Shown here piece by piece: positions 5,635 to 11,683 of a stretch of 18,495 bases of DNA. A program made the translations under genes and the position numbers. Numbering within the stretch: position 1 is the first letter of the stretch; each line of letters starts with the position of its first letter. The stretch covers positions 1 to 18,495 of the forward strand of contig JAEWSL010000028.1 in assembly GCA_023398295.1 (NCBI GenBank), given 5' to 3'. Below the pieces are notes generated by a model. It was given only the letters and a program-made list of their open reading frames with translations, made no database searches and was not told where the DNA came from. This DNA is from Elusimicrobiota bacterium (lineage in GTDB: Bacteria > Elusimicrobiota > Elusimicrobia > Elusimicrobiales > Elusimicrobiaceae).

Positions 5635-7624
5635 TTTCTTTTTCCTTAAAGATAAAAGGGTTAAAGAGATTTTTTTTGTCAAAAACTTTTTTTAATTTAA
5701 TATCATAGGCGTTTGGCTTAAAAATTTCAAACGCGTTTTGTTTTTGCGCCGCAGCTTTGAAGGGGAAAAGCCTTAGTGTCATCTGCGTTATCAGGGCGTA
5801 GGCGCCGAAAGTTCCGCTTAAAAATCTTATTAAATCGTACCCCGCGCAGTTCTTTACGTATTTGCCGCCCAGACGTATAAAAGTTCCGTCGGGTAAAATA
5901 AAATCAAGGCCGCAGACATAGTTTTCCAAAGAGGGCAGAGTCCTTGCCGCAAATATCCCGCCGAAAGTTCCCGCGGCCGAAGGTATAGGCAAGTATAAAT
6001 TTTGTTTTGCAAGTTCGGACGCAACGTCCTTTACTTTTGCCGCCGCCTGTACGATAATAGTATAATTTTTGAGGTCCGTTTCCACTATTTGATTTAAGGC
6101 GGAAATATCAAGAAAAGCGTTTTTGTCTTTTGGGAAATATTTTGCTTTTTTTATCTTGCTTTTTGCTCCGCAGATATAAGAAGTTTCGTTTTTAGAGAAA
6201 CGTTCTTTTATAATTTCGGCTAACGGCCGCGCGTAAGACGGAGTTAAAGTTTTAAGCGCGCTCTCGGTTGCAAGCGGTATAATTTTTTCGGGATTTAGGA
6301 TATTATTTTTATCCAAAGCTTTTTTTATTTCTCTGAACAGATTTAATGCGTTTTCGTCAAACATTTGGGCCATGGCGGCGCGCTTTTCTATGCCGATGCC
6401 GTGTTCGCCGCTTAAAGTGCCGCCCAGCGCCAGCGCGGCTTTATTTATTTCTTTTACGGCTTTTCTCATGCGGGAAGCCTCAAATAAATTATTTTCGTCA
6501 AAGGCGATATTGGGGTGTAAATTACCGTCGCCGGCGTGGAAAACGGTGGCGCCGCGCAATTGATATTTTTCAAAGATTTCATTGACGGCTTTTATCATGT
6601 TTGCAAGTTCGCTTCGCGGCACGGTGCAGTCAAGCGATAATAAATTAGGCGCAATTTTAGCGAGGCAGGAGGCGGCCTGCCTTCTTTTAATCCAGATATC
6701 CTGCCGTTGAATGTCGTCTTTAGCCAAAGTTATTTCAAGAGCGTTGTTTTTGCGGCAGATTTCGGTGATAATTTCAAAATCTTTTTTTGCGGTTTTGGCG
6801 TCGTCGTTTTCCACTATAAGCATAGCGCGCGCGCCCTGCGGCGTTTGCAGGCCAGATATGGTTAAGGCGTTATTGTCCATGGCTTCCAGCGCGCTGGGCA
6901 ATATGCCCGCAGCTATTATTTGCTCTACGGCGCGCATAGTGTTTTCAATATTTTCAAAGAAGGCCAAAGCCGTGCTTAGTTTTTTTGGTTTTGGCAGAAT
7001 TTTAAGCCAAAGCTTGCTTATTAAACTTAAAGTGCCTTCGCTTCTCATCATTAAAGCAAGAAGGTTTGGGCGCGCGTTGTCGGCTATAAAAAAGAGGTCT
7101 TCCCCTTCGGCGGTGATAAGCTCGGCCGCCAAAACATTTGCCGCGGCGGAACCGTATTTAAGCGTTTTTGGGCCGCCTGCGTTTAAGGCGCAGTTTCCGC
7201 CTAAAGTGCTTACGGCGTAACTTGCCGGATCTGCCCCGAAGAAAAAGCCTTGCTCCTCCAGTTTATTTTGCAGATGTTTATTTACGGCGGAGCATTGCGT
7301 TAAGGCAAAACCTTCTTTTACGTCAATTTCCAAAATTTTATTTAGCGGAGATAGATTTAGTATGCACCCGCCTTTTAAGGGTATGCACCCGCCGTCGTGG
7401 TTTGTGCCGGCGGCGCGCGCCACGGCGGGCACTTTATATTTATTTAAGATTTTAAGGACGGGGGCAAGCTGTTCGGTGTTTTTTATATTAATAACAGCCT
7501 GCGCGCGCCCCTGCAGGGTGGAGCCGTCAAAACTGTTTAAGGCCAAAGTTACGTCGTCGTCTAGGAAATTTTCTTTCCCGAGCAGATGCGTCAATTCGTT
7601 TTTTGCTTTCAAAAAGGCTTTCAT
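5624..7624 (-). CDS. FAD-linked oxidoreductase, fused GlcD-like and GlcE-like modules
   Basis: A 666-residue protein. Residues ~40-450 are a full GlcD-type unit: a FAD-binding PCMH domain (TLGGNCALNAGGPKTLKYG, 140-158) and an FAD-oxidase C-terminal domain with HAGDGNLHPN (363-372) and SGEHGIGIEKRA (405-416). Residues ~465-620 are a second PCMH domain of the GlcE kind (AGTFGG 551-556, GGKYVKNCAGYDL 586-598). Such proteins oxidise glycolate, D-lactate or similar 2-hydroxy acids. In Escherichia coli GlcD and GlcE are separate chains; here they are one. The ATG at 7624 is preferred to the TTG at 7633. There is no Shine-Dalgarno, but a TATAAT ends 8 nt upstream, so the mRNA may be nearly leaderless. 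The iron-sulfur partner follows with an 11-bp overlap. The substrate is not determined by sequence. Confidence 0.87.
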   Translation of the reverse strand: MKAFLKAKNELTHLLGKENFLDDDVTLALNSFDGSTLQGRAQAVINIKNTEQLAPVLKILNKYKVPAVARAAGTNHDGGCIPLKGGCILNLSPLNKILEIDVKEGFALTQCSAVNKHLQNKLEEQGFFFGADPASYAVSTLGGNCALNAGGPKTLKYGSAAANVLAAELITAEGEDLFFIADNARPNLLALMMRSEGTLSLISKLWLKILPKPKKLSTALAFFENIENTMRAVEQIIAAGILPSALEAMDNNALTISGLQTPQGARAMLIVENDDAKTAKKDFEIITEICRKNNALEITLAKDDIQRQDIWIKRRQAASCLAKIAPNLLSLDCTVPRSELANMIKAVNEIFEKYQLRGATVFHAGDGNLHPNIAFDENNLFEASRMRKAVKEINKAALALGGTLSGEHGIGIEKRAAMAQMFDENALNLFREIKKALDKNNILNPEKIIPLATESALKTLTPSYARPLAEIIKERFSKNETSYICGAKSKIKKAKYFPKDKNAFLDISALNQIVETDLKNYTIIVQAAAKVKDVASELAKQNLYLPIPSAAGTFGGIFAARTLPSLENYVCGLDFILPDGTFIRLGGKYVKNCAGYDLIRFLSGTFGAYALITQMTLRLFPFKAAAQKQNAFEIFKPNAYDIKLKKVFDKKNLFNPFIFKEKENDF

Positions 7625-7632
7625 ATTTATCA

Positions 7633-7661
7633 ATTATAGTATTTAACATTGGTATAATTAA
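7633..7661 (-). promoter_or_regulatory. Promoter of the fused FAD oxidoreductase operon, near-leaderless
   Basis: The minus strand has a perfect -10 TATAAT (7633-7638). A weak TTAATT (7656-7661) lies 17 bp upstream as a possible -35. The predicted start is about 7626, only 2 nt before ATG 7624. It overlaps the oppositely oriented promoter of the phosphoesterase gene. Confidence 0.6.
7650..7658 (+). promoter_or_regulatory. Extended -10 promoter of the phosphoesterase gene, near-leaderless
   Basis: TGGTATAAT at 7650-7658 is a consensus extended -10 (TGn-TATAAT). The expected start is about 7665, one base before ATG 7666. No Shine-Dalgarno fits in the 7-nt space. It lies back to back with the divergent oxidoreductase promoter in a 41-bp gap. 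Confidence 0.65.
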
Positions 7662-7665
7662 AGAT

Positions 7666-8460
7666 ATGAACAAGAAACCCCGTCCTTTATTGGCGATAGG
7701 CGACGCTCACGGCCAATATCACGAGTTTGCCGCAGTCCTCATAGACAGCGGCCTTATGAGCATTGAACTTGAGTGGACGGGCAAAAATGCGATACTTTTG
7801 CAGACGGGAGATGTTTTAGACCGCGGGCCCATGCCTCTTGAAATTGATAAGCTTTTAGATATTCTACAGCCGCAGGCGAAGGCGTCCGGCGGCGAAATAA
7901 TACGGCTTATTGGCAATCACGAACTTGAAATTTTGCGCAAGAATTATTTTATTACTTCTCTTCCCTATGCTTTTATAGAGCCTTATCGCTGCAAACTTAT
8001 TAAAGACGTGCTTGAAGGCAAGGTCTGCGCGGCTTACGGCGCGCGCGGGTTTTTGTTTACGCACGCGGGCGTCTGCGACAATCTTTACGCCGTCTTAAAA
8101 AAAGAAATTACAAAAAAGCCGGCGCCGTCTGTAATGGCGCGGCATATCAATGATATTTTTAAGGACGCTGTTGCCACCGCCCATTATCGCCACCCGATTT
8201 TTAATGTAAGCTATCTGCGCGGCGGAGGGGAGCGTTTCGGCGGCATTTTTTGGGAAGATATTAATTCTTTATTTGAAAATCACCAGCTCTGCCCTTTTAA
8301 GCAGATTGTGGGGCATACGCCTATGCACGATATAGCGGTATCGGAAGATAAAAAAATTATTGCGGTTGATGTCGGCATGGAGGAAGTTTTTAACGGCAAT
8401 TTTAAGTACTTAAAAATTATAAAAAACGGTAAATTCCAGATTAAGAGGACAGGCGCCTAA
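7666..8460 (+). CDS. PPP-type metallophosphoesterase (calcineurin-like)
   Basis: A 264-residue protein with the complete dinuclear-metal phosphoesterase signature: GDAHG (12-16), GDVLDRG (48-54), GNHE (83-86), a metal-ligand His in FTHAG (131-135) and GHTP (216-219). These place it in the phosphoprotein phosphatase (PPP) branch, with bacterial Ser/Thr phosphatases, diadenosine tetraphosphate hydrolase-like enzymes and Shewanella-like phosphatases. There is no signal peptide, so it is probably cytosolic. The start at 7666 (MNKKPRPLLAIGDAHG) puts the first motif at residue 12, as is usual; the upstream in-frame ATG at 7603 lies in the divergent gene and is unlikely. mazG begins one base after its stop. 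The neighbour hints at nucleotide housecleaning, but a protein substrate cannot be excluded. Confidence 0.87.
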   Translation: MNKKPRPLLAIGDAHGQYHEFAAVLIDSGLMSIELEWTGKNAILLQTGDVLDRGPMPLEIDKLLDILQPQAKASGGEIIRLIGNHELEILRKNYFITSLPYAFIEPYRCKLIKDVLEGKVCAAYGARGFLFTHAGVCDNLYAVLKKEITKKPAPSVMARHINDIFKDAVATAHYRHPIFNVSYLRGGGERFGGIFWEDINSLFENHQLCPFKQIVGHTPMHDIAVSEDKKIIAVDVGMEEVFNGNFKYLKIIKNGKFQIKRTGA

Positions 8461-8461
8461 A

Positions 8462-8914
8462 ATGAAAAAAGACACCAATGCGAGCAAAGAATTTAATAAG
8501 CTTCTCAAGATAATGAAATGTCTGCGCGGGCCTAAAGGCTGCAAATGGGATAAAGCGCAAACGCACGAAAGCATTATTAAAAATCTTAAAGAAGAAAGCG
8601 GCGAAGTAATAAGCGCGATAAAAAAGAAAGACGACGTAAATTTTCGGGAAGAATTGGGGGACTTGCTTTTACAAGTGGTTTTCCACGCGCAAATGGCGGC
8701 CGAGCGCAGAGCATTCGGCATAGCCGAAGTCTTAGACGGCCTTAACCAAAAGCTTATTCGCAGGCATCCGCATGTTTTTGGCACGGCCAAAGCGCAAAGC
8801 CCGCAGGAAGCTTTGGCCCAGTGGAAGAAGATTAAAGAGAAAGAAAAAGCGCTTCTCAAAGAAGCCAAAAAAAGCGCGCAGGCAAAATCCGCGCGCGGCA
8901 AGGGGAAGGAATAA
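8462..8914 (+). CDS. mazG: MazG-type nucleoside triphosphate pyrophosphohydrolase, single domain
   Basis: A 150-residue protein with one all-alpha MazG domain. Residues 20-30 (CLRGPKGCKWD) and KAQTHESI open the domain, the metal-binding EESGE is at 44-48, the second ligand motif EELGD at 63-67 is followed by LLLQVVFHAQMA, and RRHPHVFG is at 100-107. The family cleaves (d)NTPs to monophosphates and pyrophosphate, clearing non-canonical or excess nucleotides. E. coli MazG has two such domains (about 260 residues); this one has a single domain and then a Lys/Ala-rich basic tail (~115-150) that may be disordered. The start is preceded by GAGGACAGG and lies one base after the phosphoesterase stop. 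The two are almost certainly one transcription unit. Confidence 0.92.
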   Translation: MKKDTNASKEFNKLLKIMKCLRGPKGCKWDKAQTHESIIKNLKEESGEVISAIKKKDDVNFREELGDLLLQVVFHAQMAAERRAFGIAEVLDGLNQKLIRRHPHVFGTAKAQSPQEALAQWKKIKEKEKALLKEAKKSAQAKSARGKGKE

Positions 8915-8918
8915 TTCT

Positions 8919-9587
8919 ATGGACAAGAAAATATTTTTATCATCGGCGTTTATTTTATTTGCGTCCTGCTCTTTTGCGCAAGGCGTAAACGCAAATATTT
9001 TTCCTCCGGTCGGCACAAGCAGTTCTTTGACGGGGGAGTTAAGCCTCTACGGGGGCGTATCGGCTTCCAGAAGCAAGACGGATATGTTTGACCAGTCCTT
9101 GGATTTTGGCGGCAGCGGCGCGGTTTTGGGCGTTACGGCTTTAGGTTATGTTACGCCGCAAATTGCTTTAGGCGTTGATATATCTTACGCCGATAACGGC
9201 AGCGGGACCTCAGTCAAATATTTGTTGGGCGATTATACTTTGGCTACGCAGCACATTGTCCCTATGTTTTTTGCCAAAATACATTTGCTGCCCGCGCAGG
9301 GGCGTTTTCGGCTCTACATTCCTTTGGGGATAGGCGTTGATGTTACCAACGCGGATTTGAAAATAAACGAGGTCAAAGAATCTTCGCGCACCCAGGCGGG
9401 GCTTGCTTTAGCGGGAGGCCTTGGGGCGGAGGTTATGTTTAACAACGGCTCTTTTGTAGGGATTGAAGGCCGCTATAATTACGCTAATTATTTCGGCGAT
9501 AAATTTGACGGCGTTTCAAACTGCGGCGTTATAAATATTCTCTTTAAGGTCGGCGTGCGCTTTGACGGAGAGGCCTTTTTGAACTAA
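8919..9587 (+). CDS. Putative outer-membrane beta-barrel protein
   Basis: A 222-residue protein with an N-terminal signal: MDKK, then a hydrophobic core (IFLSSAFILFASC), with likely signal peptidase I cleavage after SFA. The Cys in FASC resembles a lipobox but lacks the usual Leu/Val at -3, so a lipoprotein is less likely. The mature part alternates polar and hydrophobic residues and is rich in Gly, Tyr and Phe (GELSLYGGVSAS, GVDISYADNGSG, GIEGRYNYANYF), as in 8-stranded OmpA/OmpW-like barrels. The start at 8919 has AAGGA 8 nt upstream; the longer ORF reading back to 8772 is a shadow of mazG. It follows mazG by 4 bases and may share its transcript. I cannot assign a specific function. Confidence 0.72.
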   Translation: MDKKIFLSSAFILFASCSFAQGVNANIFPPVGTSSSLTGELSLYGGVSASRSKTDMFDQSLDFGGSGAVLGVTALGYVTPQIALGVDISYADNGSGTSVKYLLGDYTLATQHIVPMFFAKIHLLPAQGRFRLYIPLGIGVDVTNADLKINEVKESSRTQAGLALAGGLGAEVMFNNGSFVGIEGRYNYANYFGDKFDGVSNCGVINILFKVGVRFDGEAFLN

Positions 9588-9594
9588 GGAAAAG

Positions 9595-10662
9595 CTAAGC
9601 TATTATACCGCCGCCCAAAACTAAATTGCCGTCGTAGAAAACTGCGCTTTGCCCCGCAGTTACAGACATTTGGGGATTCTCAAAAACAATTTGAGCGCGG
9701 CCTTCGCCAAGGGTTTTAAGCTTTGCCTGCGCGCCCGCGTGGGAGCGGCGTATTTTAACCTGCGTTTTTATTTCTGATCTAGGTTCTACTGTTGAAAGCC
9801 AGTTAATTTCTTTTACCGTTAAAGTTTTAGAAAATAAATCTTCTTTTCTGCCTATTACAACCTCGTTTTTCTGCGCGTCAAGCCTGATTACGTAAACTGG
9901 CGCGCCCGTGCCTCCTTCGGTGAGGCCTTTTCTTTTGCCTATGGTATAGTTCCAAATTCCTTGGTGTTTGCCGACGATATTGCCTTCTTTGTCAACAATA
10001 TTGCCCGCGCGCGGAGGGAATTTTAAGATATCGTTATAATCTCCGCAGTAAAAATCCTGACTGTCGCGTTTTTTTGCAACGGGCAGATTATATTTAAGGG
10101 CCAAAGCGCGCACTTCGTCTTTGGTATAAGAGCCAAGCGGGAATAAAATCTGGGACAACTGTTCCTGCGTTAAGCGGTAGAGGAAATATGTCTGGTCTTT
10201 TGCTTCGTCTTTTGCGCGCTTTAATTGCCAGCGGCGCAAAGAGGCGTCGTAGCCGACCGCGGCGTAATGGCCCGTTGCAAATTTATCAAAGGCAAGGCCG
10301 CAGGCGTGCGCAGCGCGCGGCAACGCGCCAAATTTGACGAGGGAATTGCACCAAATACACGGGTTTGGCGTCCTGCCGATTTGGTACTCGCTGCGGAAAT
10401 TTTCCAAAACAATGTCCTTATATTCCTGACGGCAGTCAAGCACCTTAAAAGGGATATCTAAAAATTTAGCCACGGCGCGCGCGCTTTCAATATCCTCTTC
10501 CTCCGGCCCAAAGCAGCCCCCCGCGCCTTCTTTTGGGGCGGGCATGGATTTATCCCATATGGACATTATTACGCCCGTTACGTCGTAGTTTTGTTCTTTG
10601 AGCAAGAGCGCGGTAAGGGCGCTGTCCACGCCGCCCGATAGGCCTACTATTACTTTTTTCAT
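9595..10662 (-). CDS. mnmA: tRNA-specific 2-thiouridylase MnmA
   Basis: A 355-residue protein of normal MnmA length. The PP-loop ATP pyrophosphatase motif SGGVDS is at residues 9-14. The catalytic region NPCIWCN (100-106) and the second Cys in SQDFYCGD (C206) follow, then the beta-barrel tRNA-binding part (WNYTIGKRKGL). MnmA activates U34 of Glu, Gln and Lys tRNAs by adenylation and inserts sulfur to make s2U. C105 and C206 correspond to the two reactive Cys of E. coli MnmA. C102 replaces the Asp found in E. coli, giving the three-Cys form linked to an iron-sulfur cluster in some bacteria. A -10-like TAGAAT ends 6 nt before ATG 10662 and there is no Shine-Dalgarno, so the mRNA is probably leaderless. 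The 3' end converges with the barrel-protein gene, 7 bp apart. Confidence 0.96.
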   Translation of the reverse strand: MKKVIVGLSGGVDSALTALLLKEQNYDVTGVIMSIWDKSMPAPKEGAGGCFGPEEEDIESARAVAKFLDIPFKVLDCRQEYKDIVLENFRSEYQIGRTPNPCIWCNSLVKFGALPRAAHACGLAFDKFATGHYAAVGYDASLRRWQLKRAKDEAKDQTYFLYRLTQEQLSQILFPLGSYTKDEVRALALKYNLPVAKKRDSQDFYCGDYNDILKFPPRAGNIVDKEGNIVGKHQGIWNYTIGKRKGLTEGGTGAPVYVIRLDAQKNEVVIGRKEDLFSKTLTVKEINWLSTVEPRSEIKTQVKIRRSHAGAQAKLKTLGEGRAQIVFENPQMSVTAGQSAVFYDGNLVLGGGIIA

Positions 10663-10668
10663 AATTAT

Positions 10669-10697
10669 ATTCTATAAAATTAGGAGGGATATCTTAA
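10669..10697 (-). promoter_or_regulatory. mnmA promoter, predicted leaderless
   Basis: The minus strand shows TTAAGA (10692-10697), a 17-bp spacer and TAGAAT (10669-10674). Counting from the -10, the start falls on 10662, exactly the A of the mnmA ATG. No Shine-Dalgarno is present upstream of that ATG. Confidence 0.6.
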
Positions 10698-10699
10698 TA

Positions 10700-10804
10700 A
10701 TTAACAACATAGACAACGGCGGTTTGGATTTAACGGCAGATAGTATCGTGCGCACAATTTTTCATTCTTTTGGCTGTGCGCTTGGGCGCACGTTCGACAA
10801 ATAA
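10700..10804 (+). other. Hairpin-rich gap with a doubtful mini-ORF
   Basis: The 198-bp gap between mnmA and the DUF2400 gene has no convincing gene. On the plus strand, GGAGGG (10683-10688, as AGGAGGG with the preceding A) is followed by a frame open from ATT 10700 to TAA 10802-10804 (34 residues, including SIVRTIFHSFGCALGRTFDK). It has no ATG, GTG or TTG start near the Shine-Dalgarno, and I do not recognise the peptide. The stretch also holds palindrome GTGCGCAC (10748-10755) and hairpin GTGCGC-TTGG-GCGCAC (10776-10791). It could be a remnant, a small RNA or a regulatory region. Confidence 0.25.
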
Positions 10805-10811
10805 GCTAAGA

Positions 10812-10836
10812 TTGGCAAATGCCAAGCTTCGCATTT
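10812..10836. repeat. Overlapping, mutually exclusive inverted repeats
   Basis: TTGGCA (10812-10817) pairs with TGCCAA (10820-10825) with a 2-base centre, more likely a protein site or cruciform than an RNA hairpin. AAATGC (10817-10822) pairs with GCATTT (10831-10836) around an 8-base loop. The two share bases, so only one can form at a time. They lie 25-49 bases beyond the stop of the minus-strand DUF2400 gene. No T-run makes either a standard terminator. Confidence 0.4.
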
Positions 10837-10860
10837 ACAATTAAACAGAAGAGTTAGGCC

Positions 10861-11649
10861 TTACTTCTTTGATTTTCCTGCGGAGGTAAGTAAATCTTTT
10901 TCTTCCATATCTTCGCGTATCCCAAAACGCGTTAAACAAAAATCATACTTAATGGGGTCCTGCGGGCAGAATTTGGCAAATTTATCTGAAATTTCGCGGG
11001 CGGATTTTAGGTCGGCCTGTTTTCTTTTTGTCAGGCCGAAGGCCAAAGCCGCGCGGTGCATATGCACGTCTAAAGGCACCAATAGGGAGGAAGGCGGTAT
11101 CCTGCGCCAGCAGCCGACGTCAACCGCGTCGCGGCGCACGCACCAGCGCAGGCATAAATTAAGACGTTTTAGCGCGCTGCCTTTTGCGGGGTTTGGTATA
11201 AGACTGTCTATTTTGCCGTAGGAACGCAGATGCGCGGCAAAGCCGCGCAAGGCGGCGGTATAATCTTTTTTTGGTCGGTAAAATTCGTAAAAACAATTTT
11301 CTAAGGAGCCGTATTTTTTCAAAGTTTCTTTTATGGCCAGAAGCAGGTTAACAGCTTCGTGCTCGTCGGTAAAGCGGTATTTGAAGCCTTTTAAGAGCTT
11401 GCTTAACTGTTTTTTACCAGTTTGCAAAATAAATTTTTTCGGGCTTTTGCCCAAAATTGCAAAAATTTTATCCAAAGTCTTTAATATCTGCTTTACATTG
11501 CCGTAGGCAAAACTGGAGGCTATTAAGGCGGCGATTTCTCTGTCCTCGTCGGTTTTATAGAGGGAAACGAACTGCAAAGGGTCTGGGGATATAAGTTCGG
11601 GTTTATTGTATTTTTTATATAAATTTTCTAAGTATTTTTTTGTAAGCAT
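10861..11649 (-). CDS. TIGR02757/DUF2400 family protein
   Basis: A 262-residue protein I place in the TIGR02757 (DUF2400) family by its conserved blocks: PDPLQFVSLYK (22-32), DREIAALIASSFAYGNVKQIL (36-56, the longest signature), IPNPAKGSALKRLNLCLRW (151-169), IPPSSLLVPLDVHMHR (184-199) and DPIKYDFCLTRFGI (231-244). No enzymatic role is established that I know of. The IPLD-H-R block has some resemblance to helix-hairpin-helix DNA glycosylase folds, which is only a hint. There is no signal peptide or membrane segment. The start at ATG 11649 has no Shine-Dalgarno; TAGAAT ends 7 nt upstream, another leaderless candidate, divergent from murE. It is separated from mnmA by 198 bp and so is probably not one operon with it. 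Confidence 0.85.
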   Translation of the reverse strand: MLTKKYLENLYKKYNKPELISPDPLQFVSLYKTDEDREIAALIASSFAYGNVKQILKTLDKIFAILGKSPKKFILQTGKKQLSKLLKGFKYRFTDEHEAVNLLLAIKETLKKYGSLENCFYEFYRPKKDYTAALRGFAAHLRSYGKIDSLIPNPAKGSALKRLNLCLRWCVRRDAVDVGCWRRIPPSSLLVPLDVHMHRAALAFGLTKRKQADLKSAREISDKFAKFCPQDPIKYDFCLTRFGIREDMEEKDLLTSAGKSKK

Positions 11650-11656
11650 ATAAACT

Positions 11657-11662
11657 ATTCTA
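11657..11662 (-). promoter_or_regulatory. Candidate -10 of the DUF2400 gene, near-leaderless
   Basis: TAGAAT on the minus strand ends 7 nt before ATG 11649, predicting a start at about 11650. I see no -35. It is the same hexamer, at nearly the same distance, as at mnmA. Confidence 0.45.
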
Positions 11663-11668
11663 CTAATT

Positions 11669-11677
11669 TGTTAACAT
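11669..11677 (+). promoter_or_regulatory. Candidate extended -10 of murE, leaderless
   Basis: TGTTAACAT (11669-11677) reads as an extended -10 (TGn-TAACAT). The predicted start is 11684, the A of the murE ATG. There is no Shine-Dalgarno in the AT-rich run before the start codon. The run of TATATA closer to the ATG is too near to act as the -10. Confidence 0.4.
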
Positions 11678-11683
11678 ATATAT

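Noticed and set aside
5635..5682. TTG start adding 16 residues to the GlcF-like protein
   Set aside because: No Shine-Dalgarno for the TTG; ATG 5634 has AAGGA and fits the operon overlap.
6711..7220. Plus-strand 169-codon frame opposite the FAD oxidoreductase
   Set aside because: Low-complexity Ser/Ala/Leu-rich shadow of a strongly conserved gene.
8772..8918. Upstream extension of the barrel-protein frame
   Set aside because: It gives a very basic, implausible N-terminus inside mazG; ATG 8919 has a good Shine-Dalgarno and begins a signal peptide.
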